From positions 14,382 through 78,381 of the forward strand of contig NZ_JBHTCM010000008.1 in the NCBI RefSeq assembly GCF_042665545.1: DNA of 64,000 nucleotides, read 5' to 3'. Made by a program: the position numbers and the translations under genes. The notes below the pieces were generated by a model that saw only the letters and a program-made list of their open reading frames with translations, had not been told where the DNA came from and did not search any database. How positions within the stretch are numbered: the first letter of the stretch is position 1; every line of letters starts with the position of its first letter. Origin of the DNA: Rhodocista pekingensis. Its GTDB lineage: Bacteria > Pseudomonadota > Alphaproteobacteria > Azospirillales > Azospirillaceae. Shown here piece after piece: positions 25,593-33,891 of the stretch.

Positions 25593-26447
25593 ATGCCGAT
25601 CCAGTCCCGCCGGGCCGCCTTGCCGGCCCTCCGCCCGACCCTCGGTCGGCCCCTGTCCGCCGCCCTGCTGGCGGCCGCTGTCGCCGCTTCCATGGTCGTG
25701 CTGCCGCTGCGGCCCGCCGTCGGCCAGTACGACGTACCCTACGTGCCGACGCCGCAGCCGGTGGTGGATGCCATGCTGGAGATGGCGCAGGTCGGCTCCG
25801 GCGACTATCTGATCGACCTCGGCTCCGGCGACGGCCGGATCGTCGTCACCGCGGCGCAGAAGTTCGGCACGCCCGGGATGGGCGTGGATCTGAACCCCGA
25901 GCGTATCGCCGAGGGCAATGCCAATGCCGAACGGGCCGGCGTCACCGACAAGGTGAAGTTCGTCCGCCAGGACCTGTTCAAGACCGACATCTCCGACGCG
26001 ACGGTACTGACCATGTACCTGCTGCCGCAGGTCAATCTGCGCCTGCGGCCGGTCGTGCTCGATACCCTCGCGCCCGGCACCCGGATCGTCTCCCATGCCT
26101 TCGACATGGGCGACTGGACGCCCGACGAGACGCGGACGGTGGAGGGCAAGCGCCTCTTCCGCTGGGTGGTGCCGGCCAAGGTCAGCGGCACCTGGGACCT
26201 GCGCTCCGAGGGCGGCGGCGCGCGCCTGACGCTGGACCAGACCTATCAGCAGTTCGACGGGGCCGTGCGGGCCGACTCCGGCATGGCCCGGCTCACCGGC
26301 GGTCGCCTGGAGGGCAAGGACATCCGCTTCACCCTGGCGATGGAGGACGGGCAGGCCCGCACCTACACCGGCACGGTCGAGGGCGACCGGATGAGCGGCA
26401 CGGTGGAGGGCGGCGGCACCTGGACCGCCGAGCGCACGGGCGGCTGA
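25593..26447 (+). CDS. Exported class I SAM-dependent methyltransferase-like protein
   Basis: A 284-residue protein. The Rossmann methyltransferase core is clear: YLIDLGSGDGRIVVTAAQ (motif I), GMGVDLNPERIAEGNANAERAGV, VKFVRQDLF, and YLLPQVNLRLRPVVLDTLAPGTRIVSH. It is preceded by an apparent Sec signal peptide (RPLSAALLAAAVAASMVVLPLRPAVGQ), with a cleavage site near residue 40, and followed by about 110 residues of probable beta structure (WDLRSEGGGARLTLDQTYQQF...). SAM is not known to be supplied to the periplasm, so the combination is odd. AGAGGGAG upstream supports the ATG at 25593. The next gene starts four bases after the stop. Confidence 0.82.
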   Translation: MPIQSRRAALPALRPTLGRPLSAALLAAAVAASMVVLPLRPAVGQYDVPYVPTPQPVVDAMLEMAQVGSGDYLIDLGSGDGRIVVTAAQKFGTPGMGVDLNPERIAEGNANAERAGVTDKVKFVRQDLFKTDISDATVLTMYLLPQVNLRLRPVVLDTLAPGTRIVSHAFDMGDWTPDETRTVEGKRLFRWVVPAKVSGTWDLRSEGGGARLTLDQTYQQFDGAVRADSGMARLTGGRLEGKDIRFTLAMEDGQARTYTGTVEGDRMSGTVEGGGTWTAERTGG

Positions 26448-26450
26448 GGC

Positions 26451-27809
26451 GTGGCGACAGGGAAGGGGCCGGCGCCCGCGCGCCGGCTCTCGGTGACCGA
26501 CGGCGTGGCTCTGCTCGTCGGCACTGTCGTCGGCGTCGGCACTGTCGTCGGCGTCGGCATCTTCAAAGCCCCGGCCATGGTGGCGGCCAGTTCGGGCAGC
26601 ACCACCGATTTCCTGCTGCTCTGGGGGGCAGGGGCGCTGGTCTCCTTCATCGGTACCCTCTGCTACGCGGAACTGGCGACGACACAGACCGATGCCGGCG
26701 GCGAGTACAGCATCCTGACCCGCGCCTGGGGCGGTACGGTCGGTTTCCTGTTCGCCTGGGGCCGGCTGGCGGTGATCCAGACCGGCGCCATCGCGGCGGT
26801 CGCCTTCGTCTTCGGGGACTACGCCCAGGAACTGGCGCCACTGGGGCCGTTCGGCGCCTCGATCTATGCCGCCACGGCCGTCACCCTGCTGACAGCCGTC
26901 AATCTGCGCGGCGCCCCGACCGGGGCGCGGACGCAGACCGTGCTGACCGGCACGCTGGTGCTGGGAACGGCGGTGCTCGCGGCCTCGGCCCTGCTGTACG
27001 GCGGGACGCCGCCGGAACCCGGCGTGTCCTCCGCGGGCACGACGGTGGCCGGCATGGCGATGATCTTCGTGCTGCTGACCTATGGCGGCTGGAACGAGGC
27101 CGCCTATCTGGCGGGCGAACTGCGCGACGTGCGCCGGGGCATGGTGCGCGTGCTGGTCATCGGCATCGGGGCCGTGGCGGCGCTCTATCTGACGATCAAC
27201 CTCGCCTATGTCTCCGTGCTCGGGCTCGACCGGCTGGCAGGGGCCTCGACCGTCGCCATCGACCTCGCCGGGGAGACACTGGGCGGACGGGCGGGGCAGG
27301 TGGTCGGCCTGCTGGTCGCGCTGGCGACGCTCAGCACCGTGAACGCCACCATCTTCACCGGCGCGCGCGCCTCCTATGCCCTGGGGCGGGACTATCCGCG
27401 GTTCGGCTTCCTGGGGCGCTGGGACGGGCAGCGTGACACGCCCGGCGGGGCGCTGCTGGTGCAGGGGGTGGTGGCACTGCTGCTGATCGTCCTGGGCACC
27501 CCGGCGCGCGACAGCTTCGCCGCCATGGTGGAATTCACCGCACCGGTGTTCTGGCTGTTCCTGCTGATGACGGGGCTGGCCCTGTTCCGCTTCCGGGCGA
27601 TGCGGTTGCCGGCGGCGTTCCGGGTACCGTTCTACCCGCTGACGCCGATCGCCTTCTGTCTGGCCTGCCTGTTCATGCTGCACGCCAGCCTGGCCTACAC
27701 CGGCATCGGAGCGCTGTTCGGTATCCTGGCACTGGCGGCAGGCCTGCCGGCGCTGGTCTGGGCACGGCGGCCGGTGGAAGGCGCACGGGCGGTACGGCCG
27801 CCGGCCTGA
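26451..27809 (+). CDS. APC-family amino acid permease
   Basis: A 452-residue transporter with about twelve hydrophobic segments, starting GTG at 26451 three bases after the methyltransferase stop. The first helix carries the substrate-binding GxGIF motif, but the preceding six residues are duplicated (GTVVGVGTVVGVGIFK). Other landmarks are TLCYAELATTQTDAGGEYSILTRAWGG and LLTYGGWNEAAYLAGELRDVRRG. The family imports or exchanges amino acids or polyamines; the substrate is unknown. Translation is probably coupled to the methyltransferase gene. Confidence 0.9.
   Translation: MATGKGPAPARRLSVTDGVALLVGTVVGVGTVVGVGIFKAPAMVAASSGSTTDFLLLWGAGALVSFIGTLCYAELATTQTDAGGEYSILTRAWGGTVGFLFAWGRLAVIQTGAIAAVAFVFGDYAQELAPLGPFGASIYAATAVTLLTAVNLRGAPTGARTQTVLTGTLVLGTAVLAASALLYGGTPPEPGVSSAGTTVAGMAMIFVLLTYGGWNEAAYLAGELRDVRRGMVRVLVIGIGAVAALYLTINLAYVSVLGLDRLAGASTVAIDLAGETLGGRAGQVVGLLVALATLSTVNATIFTGARASYALGRDYPRFGFLGRWDGQRDTPGGALLVQGVVALLLIVLGTPARDSFAAMVEFTAPVFWLFLLMTGLALFRFRAMRLPAAFRVPFYPLTPIAFCLACLFMLHASLAYTGIGALFGILALAAGLPALVWARRPVEGARAVRPPA
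26520..26555 (+). repeat. In-frame 18-bp tandem duplication inside the permease
   Basis: Two identical 18-bp units (26520-26537, 26538-26555), each GGCACTGTCGTCGGCGTC, encode GTVVGV twice, directly before GIFK. Complete identity suggests a recent slippage event. Confidence 0.9.
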
Positions 27810-27846
27810 CCGCCGGCCGCATCCGATCCTGTCGGACGCCCCCGCC

Positions 27847-28554
27847 TCAGCGGCGGCGGGAAGATGCTCCGCGGCTGGCCTTCTCGATGTCCGAGGGGTC
27901 CCAGACGGCATTGCGCCGACGGCGGCGGCCGCCCTTGTCGGCATCCTCCGTCACCACCGGGGCCGGCTTGCGTCCGCGCGGGCGCGGCGATAGCGACAGA
28001 GCGGGGGCGTCGTCCCCGTCCTCATCCCCCTCGTCCTCTCCCACGTCCCCGTCCTCTCCCTCATCCCCGTCGTCGGAGGCGAGGGGGGCGGGCAGGGCAT
28101 CGTCGGTCGGCCGCTCCGCGTCCGCGGCGTCCTCGTCCACATAGGGAGCGATCGCCCGCAGGAGCGATGCCACCGCATCGGAGACTTCCGGGGGCGAGTT
28201 CTTCCAGGCCCGGAGAAGGTCCAGTTCCCGGCGAGACAGGATAGGGGACTGCTGTTCCGCGAACCCGGTCGTCGTCTGCGGCGGCTTCTTCAGGTCCGGC
28301 AGATCCAGGCCGTCGAAGAAGAAGGTCAGCGGAACATCAAGAATTTCGGCAAGTCTGTACAGCTTGCCAACGGAAACTCTGTTCGAGCCTCGCTCGTACT
28401 TCTGGACCTGCTGGAAGGTGATCCCTAGAGTTCGGGCCAGATCGGACTGGCTCATTCCCAGCAGGCCACGACGCAGCCGGATACGGCTGGCGACATGGCT
28501 TTCGATCACGTTTTCCAGGGCGGCGACGGCGGCATTCTTGGTTCTTCTGGGCAT
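27847..28554 (-). CDS. XRE-family HTH transcriptional regulator with acidic linker and basic tail
   Basis: A 235-residue protein. Residues about 15-75 form a Cro/CI helix-turn-helix: RIRLRRGLLGMSQSDLARTLGITFQQVQKYERGSNRVSVGKLYRLAEILDVPLTFFF. A second helical region (SRRELDLLRAWKNSPPEVSDAVASLLRAI) may be for dimerisation or ligand sensing. Then come a long Asp/Glu/Gly stretch (DDGDEGEDGDVGEDEGDEDGDD) and a basic C-terminus (RRRRRN, SSRRR). GGAGAAGG before the ATG at 28554 supports this start. The HTH resembles regulators of secondary functions in Rhodospirillales and rhizobia, but the target is unknown. Confidence 0.88.
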   Translation of the reverse strand: MPRRTKNAAVAALENVIESHVASRIRLRRGLLGMSQSDLARTLGITFQQVQKYERGSNRVSVGKLYRLAEILDVPLTFFFDGLDLPDLKKPPQTTTGFAEQQSPILSRRELDLLRAWKNSPPEVSDAVASLLRAIAPYVDEDAADAERPTDDALPAPLASDDGDEGEDGDVGEDEGDEDGDDAPALSLSPRPRGRKPAPVVTEDADKGGRRRRRNAVWDPSDIEKASRGASSRRR

Positions 28555-28887
28555 AGACCTTCTCCAAAGCCCATCACTGGCGCGGTGTGCCACGCGCGGC
28601 ACGGCGCCGCCGCGGACCATTCTTTATTAGAGTATGCATTGCGGTTCCCGGAGACAACCGTTGAAGCAAGGGCTTGCGTCAACGAAATGCAAGGCTTCCA
28701 GACCGAATTCGCATACTGAGGTGTGTGCAGTGTAATACGGGATTGGACAGGATGCCAGACAATTGCCAAGAGTAACCTTCTGGAACGACATTCACCATCA
28801 GATACCCTTGGTCAGGGGAAGACGTCGGCATGAACGTTCGTTGCGGGAAATTCGAACTGCTGTTGCGCGGCAAGGGTAGGATCAATC
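28555..28887. other. Divergent intergenic region, 333 bp, no gene seen
   Basis: This region separates the XRE regulator (minus) from the DMT transporter (plus) and must carry both promoters. It is less GC-rich than its surroundings. I saw a distant inverted pair, GAGTATGC near 28630 and GCATACT near 28711, too far apart to interpret. No RNA gene or convincing coding frame was found. Confidence 0.5.
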
Positions 28888-29820
28888 GTGTCGGAACGAA
28901 CCATGATGCGCGTCGGTGAAGGGGACGTCGGCGGAGCGCCGCTCGCCCGGGCGGAGAGCCGTGCCCTCATGCTGCTGGCTCTGGGCACGGCGGCCATCGC
29001 TCTTTCCCCCATCTTCTTCAGACTGAGCGAAATCGGTCCCATCGCAAGTGCCTTCTGGCGTGTGACGCTGGCGCTTCCTCTTCTGGGGTTGTGGCGCGTG
29101 GCCGAGATCAAGCGGAACGGCGGGGCTGGAAGCCCCCGGAGCCTGCGCGACTGGGCGGGTCTGTTCGCGGCAGGCTTGTTCTTTGCCGGCGATCTCGCCT
29201 TCTGGCACTGGTCGCTGACGCACACGACGGTGGCGAACGCCACGTTGTTCGCCAATTCGGCGCCGGTCTTCGTGACGCTCGTCGGCTGGCTGTTCTTCCG
29301 TCGCCGGTTCAGCCCGCGTTTCCTGCTCGGCCTTGCGGGTGCGCTGGCCGGTGCCGGCCTGCTGATCGGGGCGAGTGTGCAGATCGGTCCCGACCATGTC
29401 GTCGGCGACGGGCTGGGCATGGTGACGGCCATGTTCCTGGCCGGCTACCTGATCACGGTCGAGAGGCTGCGCATGCGCTTCTCCACTGCCACCATCATGG
29501 TCTGGAGTGCCGTCGCCGGCGCCATGTCGCTGCTGCTGCTGGCGCTCGCCACGGAGCCGGTGCTGGTGCCCCATACGGCGACCGGCTGGCTGGTGCTGCT
29601 CGGCCTTGCCGTGATCAGCCATGCCGGGGGGCAGAGCCTGATCGCCTATTCCATGGCGCACCTGCCGGTGGCCTTCACCTCCGTATCGCTGCTGCTGCAA
29701 CCCCTCCTGGCGGCGATCTTCGCGGCGGTGCTGCTGGGCGAGGCGATCGGCGGTCTCCAGGTGGCGGGCGGTATCGTCATCCTGGCCGGGATCGTGCTGG
29801 CGCGACAGGGCAGCCGCTGA
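28888..29820 (+). CDS. DMT-superfamily (EamA) transporter
   Basis: A 310-residue membrane protein with ten hydrophobic segments in two repeated EamA halves: ALGTAAIALSPIFFRLSEIGPIASAFWRVTLALPLL, then GLGMVTAMFLAGYLITVERLR and SHAGGQSLIAYSMAHLPVAFTSVSLLLQPLLAAIFAAVLLGEAIG. Members export metabolites or amino acids; the substrate is not deducible. The GTG at 28888 is chosen because GGTAGGATC lies at good spacing before it. In-frame ATGs lie at 28903 and 28906. A DUF6065 gene follows after about 100 bases. Confidence 0.9.
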   Translation: MSERTMMRVGEGDVGGAPLARAESRALMLLALGTAAIALSPIFFRLSEIGPIASAFWRVTLALPLLGLWRVAEIKRNGGAGSPRSLRDWAGLFAAGLFFAGDLAFWHWSLTHTTVANATLFANSAPVFVTLVGWLFFRRRFSPRFLLGLAGALAGAGLLIGASVQIGPDHVVGDGLGMVTAMFLAGYLITVERLRMRFSTATIMVWSAVAGAMSLLLLALATEPVLVPHTATGWLVLLGLAVISHAGGQSLIAYSMAHLPVAFTSVSLLLQPLLAAIFAAVLLGEAIGGLQVAGGIVILAGIVLARQGSR

Positions 29821-29924
29821 CGCGCGCTTCCGTTCTGCGCTATGGTGACCCGTCAGGCTGCCCGACCCGGGCGGCCTGTGCGGCGCAGACCGACCAGTGG
29901 AAGCGATCCTCCGGAAGCGAGCCC

Positions 29925-30671
29925 GTGAAACTGATCTGCTATCCGACCTCGGGTTTCGTCCCGGACATCCGCCCCGCCCCGTTGGCGCGGGACTGGATGG
30001 ATGCGACGGCCGACCGCTTCGCCTACCGCTGCCTGCCGCTCAACATCGCCAATACCCATGGCTGGGAGGTGCTCTCCCCGGCGGCCTTCAGCGCGACCTG
30101 GTCGGGCGGCGACGGCAAGGAGGCGATCCGGATCGAGTCCGACGCACCGGCCCATGCCCTGCCGCTGAGCCATTTCGGGGTCGGGGTTCTGACCTTCCAC
30201 ATCCATTGCCTGCTGCGCACGGAGCCGGGGGTCAATCTCTGGGTGGGCGGGCCGGTAAACCGGCCGAAGGACGCGATCCAGGCCCTGTCGGGCGTGATCG
30301 AGACGGACTGGTCACCCTACAGCTTCACCATGAACTGGAAGTTCACCCGGCCGGACTGGACGGTACGGTTCGAGAAGGGGGAGCCGATCTGCTTCTTCTT
30401 CCCCCTGAACCGCGATCTCGTGGAGGCGACGGAGCCAGAGGTGCGTCCGCTGGAGAGCGATCCAGAGGTCGCCGCGCAGCACCGCGCCTGGGTCGAAGGA
30501 CGCACCAGCTTCCTCCAGGAACTGCCGGTGGAAGGATCGCGTGCCCAGGCAGAGGCCTGGCAGAAGGCCTATTTCCGGGGGCGCCGGCCCGACGGGGCGC
30601 CCGGCGTCGCGGATCATCGGACGAAGCTGGTGCTGCGGCCGTTCCCGGGGGCGCCGGCGAACCGCCCGTAG
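29925..30671 (+). CDS. DUF6065 family protein
   Basis: A 248-residue soluble protein with no signal or membrane segment. Segments such as IANTHGWEVLSPAAFSATWSGGD, LSHFGVGVLTFHIHCLLRTEPGVNLWVGGPVN, VIETDWSPYSFTMNWKFTRP and FEKGEPICFFFPLNRDLVEA fit the DUF6065 family as I know it. That family is of unknown function; several members sit near secondary-metabolite or oxygenase genes. The start is GTG at 29925 after GGAAGCGAGCCC. Many Trp/His/Phe residues around a GGPVN turn hint at a small-molecule pocket, but that is inference. Confidence 0.75.
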   Translation: MKLICYPTSGFVPDIRPAPLARDWMDATADRFAYRCLPLNIANTHGWEVLSPAAFSATWSGGDGKEAIRIESDAPAHALPLSHFGVGVLTFHIHCLLRTEPGVNLWVGGPVNRPKDAIQALSGVIETDWSPYSFTMNWKFTRPDWTVRFEKGEPICFFFPLNRDLVEATEPEVRPLESDPEVAAQHRAWVEGRTSFLQELPVEGSRAQAEAWQKAYFRGRRPDGAPGVADHRTKLVLRPFPGAPANRP

Positions 30672-30741
30672 GCATCCGGGGCGGCTCCGACCGCCGCGCA
30701 CGCCAAGGGATTCCGCGGTCTTCGCGGCACCGGCCCCGGGA

Positions 30742-30758
30742 ACCCGCCGCTGGCGGGT
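30742..30758. terminator. Short hairpin after the DUF6065 gene
   Basis: ACCCGCC (30742-30748) pairs with GGCGGGT (30752-30758) around three bases. It lies between the DUF6065 and DUF2934 genes. There is no T-run, so a terminator role is weakly supported. Confidence 0.3.
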
Positions 30759-30794
30759 CCGTTAGTCGGTCAGTCATTCCGCAGGGAGAGGGCG

Positions 30795-31295
30795 ATGGAC
30801 GATCTGGAGAAGCGTATCAGCCGGCGGGCCTACGAGATATGGGAGCGCGAGGGCCGGCCCCACGGCCGGCAGGAGGAGCACTGGTCGCGTGCCCGGGAGG
30901 AGGTTCTTGCCGAGGCGGACTCCACCACGCCCGGAACCCCCCTGGAGCCTGTGCCGGAACCGGGTGAGGGCCGCGAAGCCGCCCCGACGGATGCGGCCCC
31001 GTCTCCGGCAGGAACCCCCCGCCGCCGCAGCAGGGGAAGCCGGACGGCCGATCCGGTGTCGATGCCCCCGGACACTGCCCCGGAGCCGGGTGCGGCGGAG
31101 GGGGGAGCCGCTCCGGCCTTCCGGCGCGCGGGCCGGCCCCGCGGCGGGAGCGGCGAGGCCGCCGGTGCCATGCGGCCGGCCGAGGGGAACGACAGGCCGG
31201 TGTCGGGCGACAGCCCCCCGTCCCCGGGCAGCGAAATGGCGGGTACCGCCACCGGTACCCGCCGCACGTCGCGCAGCCGCAAGTCCGAGGCCTGA
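30795..31295 (+). CDS. DUF2934-domain protein with long disordered tail
   Basis: A 166-residue protein. The first 40 residues, EKRISRRAYEIWEREGRPHGRQEEHWSRAREEV, match the short DUF2934 motif (RAYxIWExEGRPxGxxxxHW), found in small alphaproteobacterial proteins of unknown role. The remaining 120 residues are Pro/Ala/Gly/Arg-rich with no hydrophobic core, hence probably disordered, ending in a basic RRTSRSRKSEA. GGAGAGGG precedes the ATG. Confidence 0.8.
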   Translation: MDDLEKRISRRAYEIWEREGRPHGRQEEHWSRAREEVLAEADSTTPGTPLEPVPEPGEGREAAPTDAAPSPAGTPRRRSRGSRTADPVSMPPDTAPEPGAAEGGAAPAFRRAGRPRGGSGEAAGAMRPAEGNDRPVSGDSPPSPGSEMAGTATGTRRTSRSRKSEA

Positions 31296-31314
31296 AGGTC
31301 GGCCGGGCGTCCTC

Positions 31315-31545
31315 TCAGGCAGCGTTCTCGATGGGGCGGTGCGCTACCGGCGTGATCGCCCCGAGCGACCCGTAGAGCTTACGCTCGGTCCGCAGCGTCT
31401 CCAGCAGTTCCCGCAGACTCTCCTCGACGAAGCCGGGGGTGTGCCGGCCCAGTTCCTCCCGCGTCAGGTCGATGAACGCATCCAGAAGGCGGGCATGGAC
31501 ACGGCAGGAGTGGCGAACCTCGGACTCGATCGCAATACCGCGCAT
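31315..31545 (-). CDS. Hypothetical protein, about 76 residues
   Basis: A short helical protein starting MRGIAIESEVRHSCRVHARLLDAFIDLTREELGRHTPGFVEESLRELLETLRTERKLYGSLG. No family is recognised. It is mostly amphipathic helix and lacks signal or membrane segments. The frame continues upstream to an ATG at 31638 that would add 31 residues of poorer quality. It is convergent with the DUF2934 gene. Confidence 0.6.
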   Translation of the reverse strand: MRGIAIESEVRHSCRVHARLLDAFIDLTREELGRHTPGFVEESLRELLETLRTERKLYGSLGAITPVAHRPIENAA

Positions 31546-31848
31546 GGAAGACGTTCCTTGGATGAAGGGTTGCCGGAGGAAAGTGTCGGTGCGGTTGAAC
31601 GGGGTGGGAGATAATCCCGCCTCCAGGACACGCTCCATCTACGCGCGCCGCCAGTTAAGGAGTGGTAAAGGGGGCGGTGCGGCCGTTCTGTGCATCTGAA
31701 TTAAGTCATTCTGAGTCATTCGATCGGCTGAGGCTCAATGTAGAAAGCTTCAATATTGACCGCAACGGTCATGGAAATTTCGAAAGGGCTAGTCCGACCG
31801 GACTAATCCGCCAGGATTACAGGCGGCCGTGCGGTGTGATCCCCCCCG
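31546..31848. other. AT-richer intergenic region with two palindromes
   Basis: About 300 bases with no gene, between the start of a small hypothetical gene and the end of the lytic transglycosylase. It holds two compact palindromes: TGACCG-CAA-CGGTCA at 31757-31771 and TAGTCCG-AC-CGGACTA at 31790-31805. It also holds AGTCATTC twice near 31704-31720. Regulator binding is a guess. Confidence 0.5.
31757..31805. promoter_or_regulatory. Pair of perfect palindromes, possible operators
   Basis: TGACCG (31757-31762) / CGGTCA (31766-31771) and TAGTCCG (31790-31796) / CGGACTA (31799-31805) are exact inverted repeats 33 bases apart from start to start, that is about three helical turns. Two different palindromes on one DNA face could bind regulators. 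The nearest gene that could be controlled is the small one starting at 31545. No regulator is assigned. Confidence 0.35.
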
Positions 31849-33840
31849 TCATCCGGCCCCGGCGCTGCCCCGTTTCAGGTCGTCCGTCAGGGAAAGGGCC
31901 GGCGCGCCCAGCCGGGTCCGGTAGACATGCAGGTTCTCCATGACCCGTTGCACATAGTTGCGGGTCTCATAGATCGGGATCGTCTCGATCCAGTCCACCA
32001 CGTCCACGCTTCCGCTGCGCGGGTCGCCCATATCCCGCAGCCAGCCGGCCACACGGCCCTGGCCCGCATTGTAGGCGGCAATGGCCAGCACGTAGGAGCC
32101 GCCGAAGCGCTCCAGCAGCCCCAGCATGTAGGTGCTGCCCAGGCGGACATTGTAGTCCGGGTCCGCGGTCAGCTTCTCGTGCGTGTGCTTCACGCCGAGC
32201 TGCTTCGCCAGATGCTGCGCCGTGGCCGGCATCATCTGCATCAGGCCGCGGGCCCCGGCCGGGCTGACGGCGTCGGAGTTGAAGGTACTCTCCTGGCGCA
32301 CGATGGCATGGACCAGGGCCGGTTCGGGCCGGGATGTCAGCTTCTGATCCAGCAGCGGATATCCCCCGTCCACCACGGCCCAGCCGTCCTGGAGTCCCTG
32401 GCGTGCGGCGGTGACGGCCAGATCGGGGCGCCCCAGCTCATCCGCCAGCCGGGCAGTCAGGCGGTAGTCGGCGTCGCTCTTGGCCACGATGGCCATCCGG
32501 CGCAGGAACAGCTCGGTCAGGGAGCCATCGGTTCCCTGGATGCGGGCCATCATGCGGGCGACGCGCACCAGTTCCCGCTTCTCGAACGCGCTGCGCTGTT
32601 CCGCGGTGATCTCCGGCGCCCTGGGTATGGCACCGGCAGGCGGCAGGCCCAGCTCGTCCGCGGCCAGCAGACCGTAGAAGGTGGTGCCGTGCGCCGCGGC
32701 GATCTGGAACCATGTCTTCGCCCGGTCCTTGTCGCCCAGGGCCTGCGCCGCACGCCCGGCCCAGTAGGCGCCGCGCGACTTGCTGATCGGCGTGCCGACG
32801 CCCCGGTACAGCGTCTCGAAATGCCTGAGCGCCACGTCCGGCTTCTTCAGGAAGCGCAGGGCCAGCCAGCCGGCCAGGAACTCGGCCTGGGCGAAGGGCA
32901 GCCCCTCCGTCGTGCCGTGCGCCACGGCAAGCTGGTAGGCGCGCTGGTACTGACCCTTCTCGATCAGGCGGCGGGCCATGATGTGGCGCTCGGTCCACCA
33001 TGCCTCCGGCCGGCCCAGCTCTTTCGGCGGCTTCGCCAGGACCTCCAGCGCTCCCGCATCCATGTCCTTGCGCCGGCGCCAGCGCAGCCGTTCGTAGGCA
33101 AGGCCGGGATCGTCCACCAGATTGCTGGGAATCCGCCGGATCGCGCCGTCGACGCCGGCCGACATGCCGGCGAGGGCGAGGCGGGCCAGCGCCAGGTTCT
33201 GCCGCCCCTTATCCACCAGCGGCATCACCCGCTGGGCGCCGGCTTCGTCCTCGTCCCAGAGCAGCCGGTCCAGCCGGGCCCAGTGGTCCTGGGGCCGCAG
33301 GATGCTGGTGAAGCGCTTGCGGTAGTCGCGCTCATCCACCGCGCCGAAGGTGCCCTGCACGTACCGCTCGCGCACCAGCCGGGTGGCGGTGGCGCTGTCG
33401 CCTGCGGCCAGCAGCGCATCGACATGGCGCAGGAAGCCGGCTGTCGTCAGCGGCGGGTTCTTCCGGAACCACGCCAGCACCTCCTTATCGGAGAGCCCCT
33501 GCATCCGGCCTTCGGCGTTGCGCTTCAGCGCGGCCTGGTTCGGCCAGTCCGGGTTCTTCTCCAGGAAGTCGGCAAGGGTGCGGAAATCGGCGTCCGTCGT
33601 CGGCTGGGTCAGGTCCAGCCAGCGGATGACCTTGGCGGGAAGGTCTTCCCGCGCCCGGTTGGCGATCTGCCGCGCCTCCGCAAAGCGGCCCTGCTCGGCG
33701 GCCTTGAAGGCCTGCCGGTAGGTCTGCACGTCGGCCGAGGTCAGCTCGGCCCGGGCGGGCGAGAGAGGGGGGCAGGCAAGGCCGGCCGCGAGTGCCAGAA
33801 CCGCCAGGGCGGCCCGCAGGCCGTGCTTGTTTCGCCCCAT
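31849..33840 (-). CDS. slt: Soluble lytic murein transglycosylase
   Basis: A 663-residue periplasmic enzyme that cleaves peptidoglycan glycan strands to 1,6-anhydro-muramyl products. A signal peptide (AALAVLALAAGLACPPLSPARA) is followed by a long alpha-superhelical region with TPR-like repeats (for example AYWAGRAAQALGDKDRAKTWFQIAAAHG). The C-terminal SLT domain has the catalytic Glu near 515 in HAIVRQESTFNSDAVSPAGARGLMQMMPATA, and later YVLAIAAYNAGQGRV. The ATG at 33840 begins directly before the signal peptide. The frame stays open further upstream, but only as a shadow of dapA. It is divergent from dapA, with 51 bases between. Confidence 0.94.
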   Translation of the reverse strand: MGRNKHGLRAALAVLALAAGLACPPLSPARAELTSADVQTYRQAFKAAEQGRFAEARQIANRAREDLPAKVIRWLDLTQPTTDADFRTLADFLEKNPDWPNQAALKRNAEGRMQGLSDKEVLAWFRKNPPLTTAGFLRHVDALLAAGDSATATRLVRERYVQGTFGAVDERDYRKRFTSILRPQDHWARLDRLLWDEDEAGAQRVMPLVDKGRQNLALARLALAGMSAGVDGAIRRIPSNLVDDPGLAYERLRWRRRKDMDAGALEVLAKPPKELGRPEAWWTERHIMARRLIEKGQYQRAYQLAVAHGTTEGLPFAQAEFLAGWLALRFLKKPDVALRHFETLYRGVGTPISKSRGAYWAGRAAQALGDKDRAKTWFQIAAAHGTTFYGLLAADELGLPPAGAIPRAPEITAEQRSAFEKRELVRVARMMARIQGTDGSLTELFLRRMAIVAKSDADYRLTARLADELGRPDLAVTAARQGLQDGWAVVDGGYPLLDQKLTSRPEPALVHAIVRQESTFNSDAVSPAGARGLMQMMPATAQHLAKQLGVKHTHEKLTADPDYNVRLGSTYMLGLLERFGGSYVLAIAAYNAGQGRVAGWLRDMGDPRSGSVDVVDWIETIPIYETRNYVQRVMENLHVYRTRLGAPALSLTDDLKRGSAGAG

Positions 33841-33891
33841 GGGGGCTTGTAAGGTGCCGCGCTTCAATTCCGAGGGCCCAGGGAGATCAGG

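Noticed and set aside
28630..28718. Inverted pair GAGTATGC / GCATACT in the divergent promoter region
   Set aside because: The arms are short and about 73 bases apart, so chance is likely.
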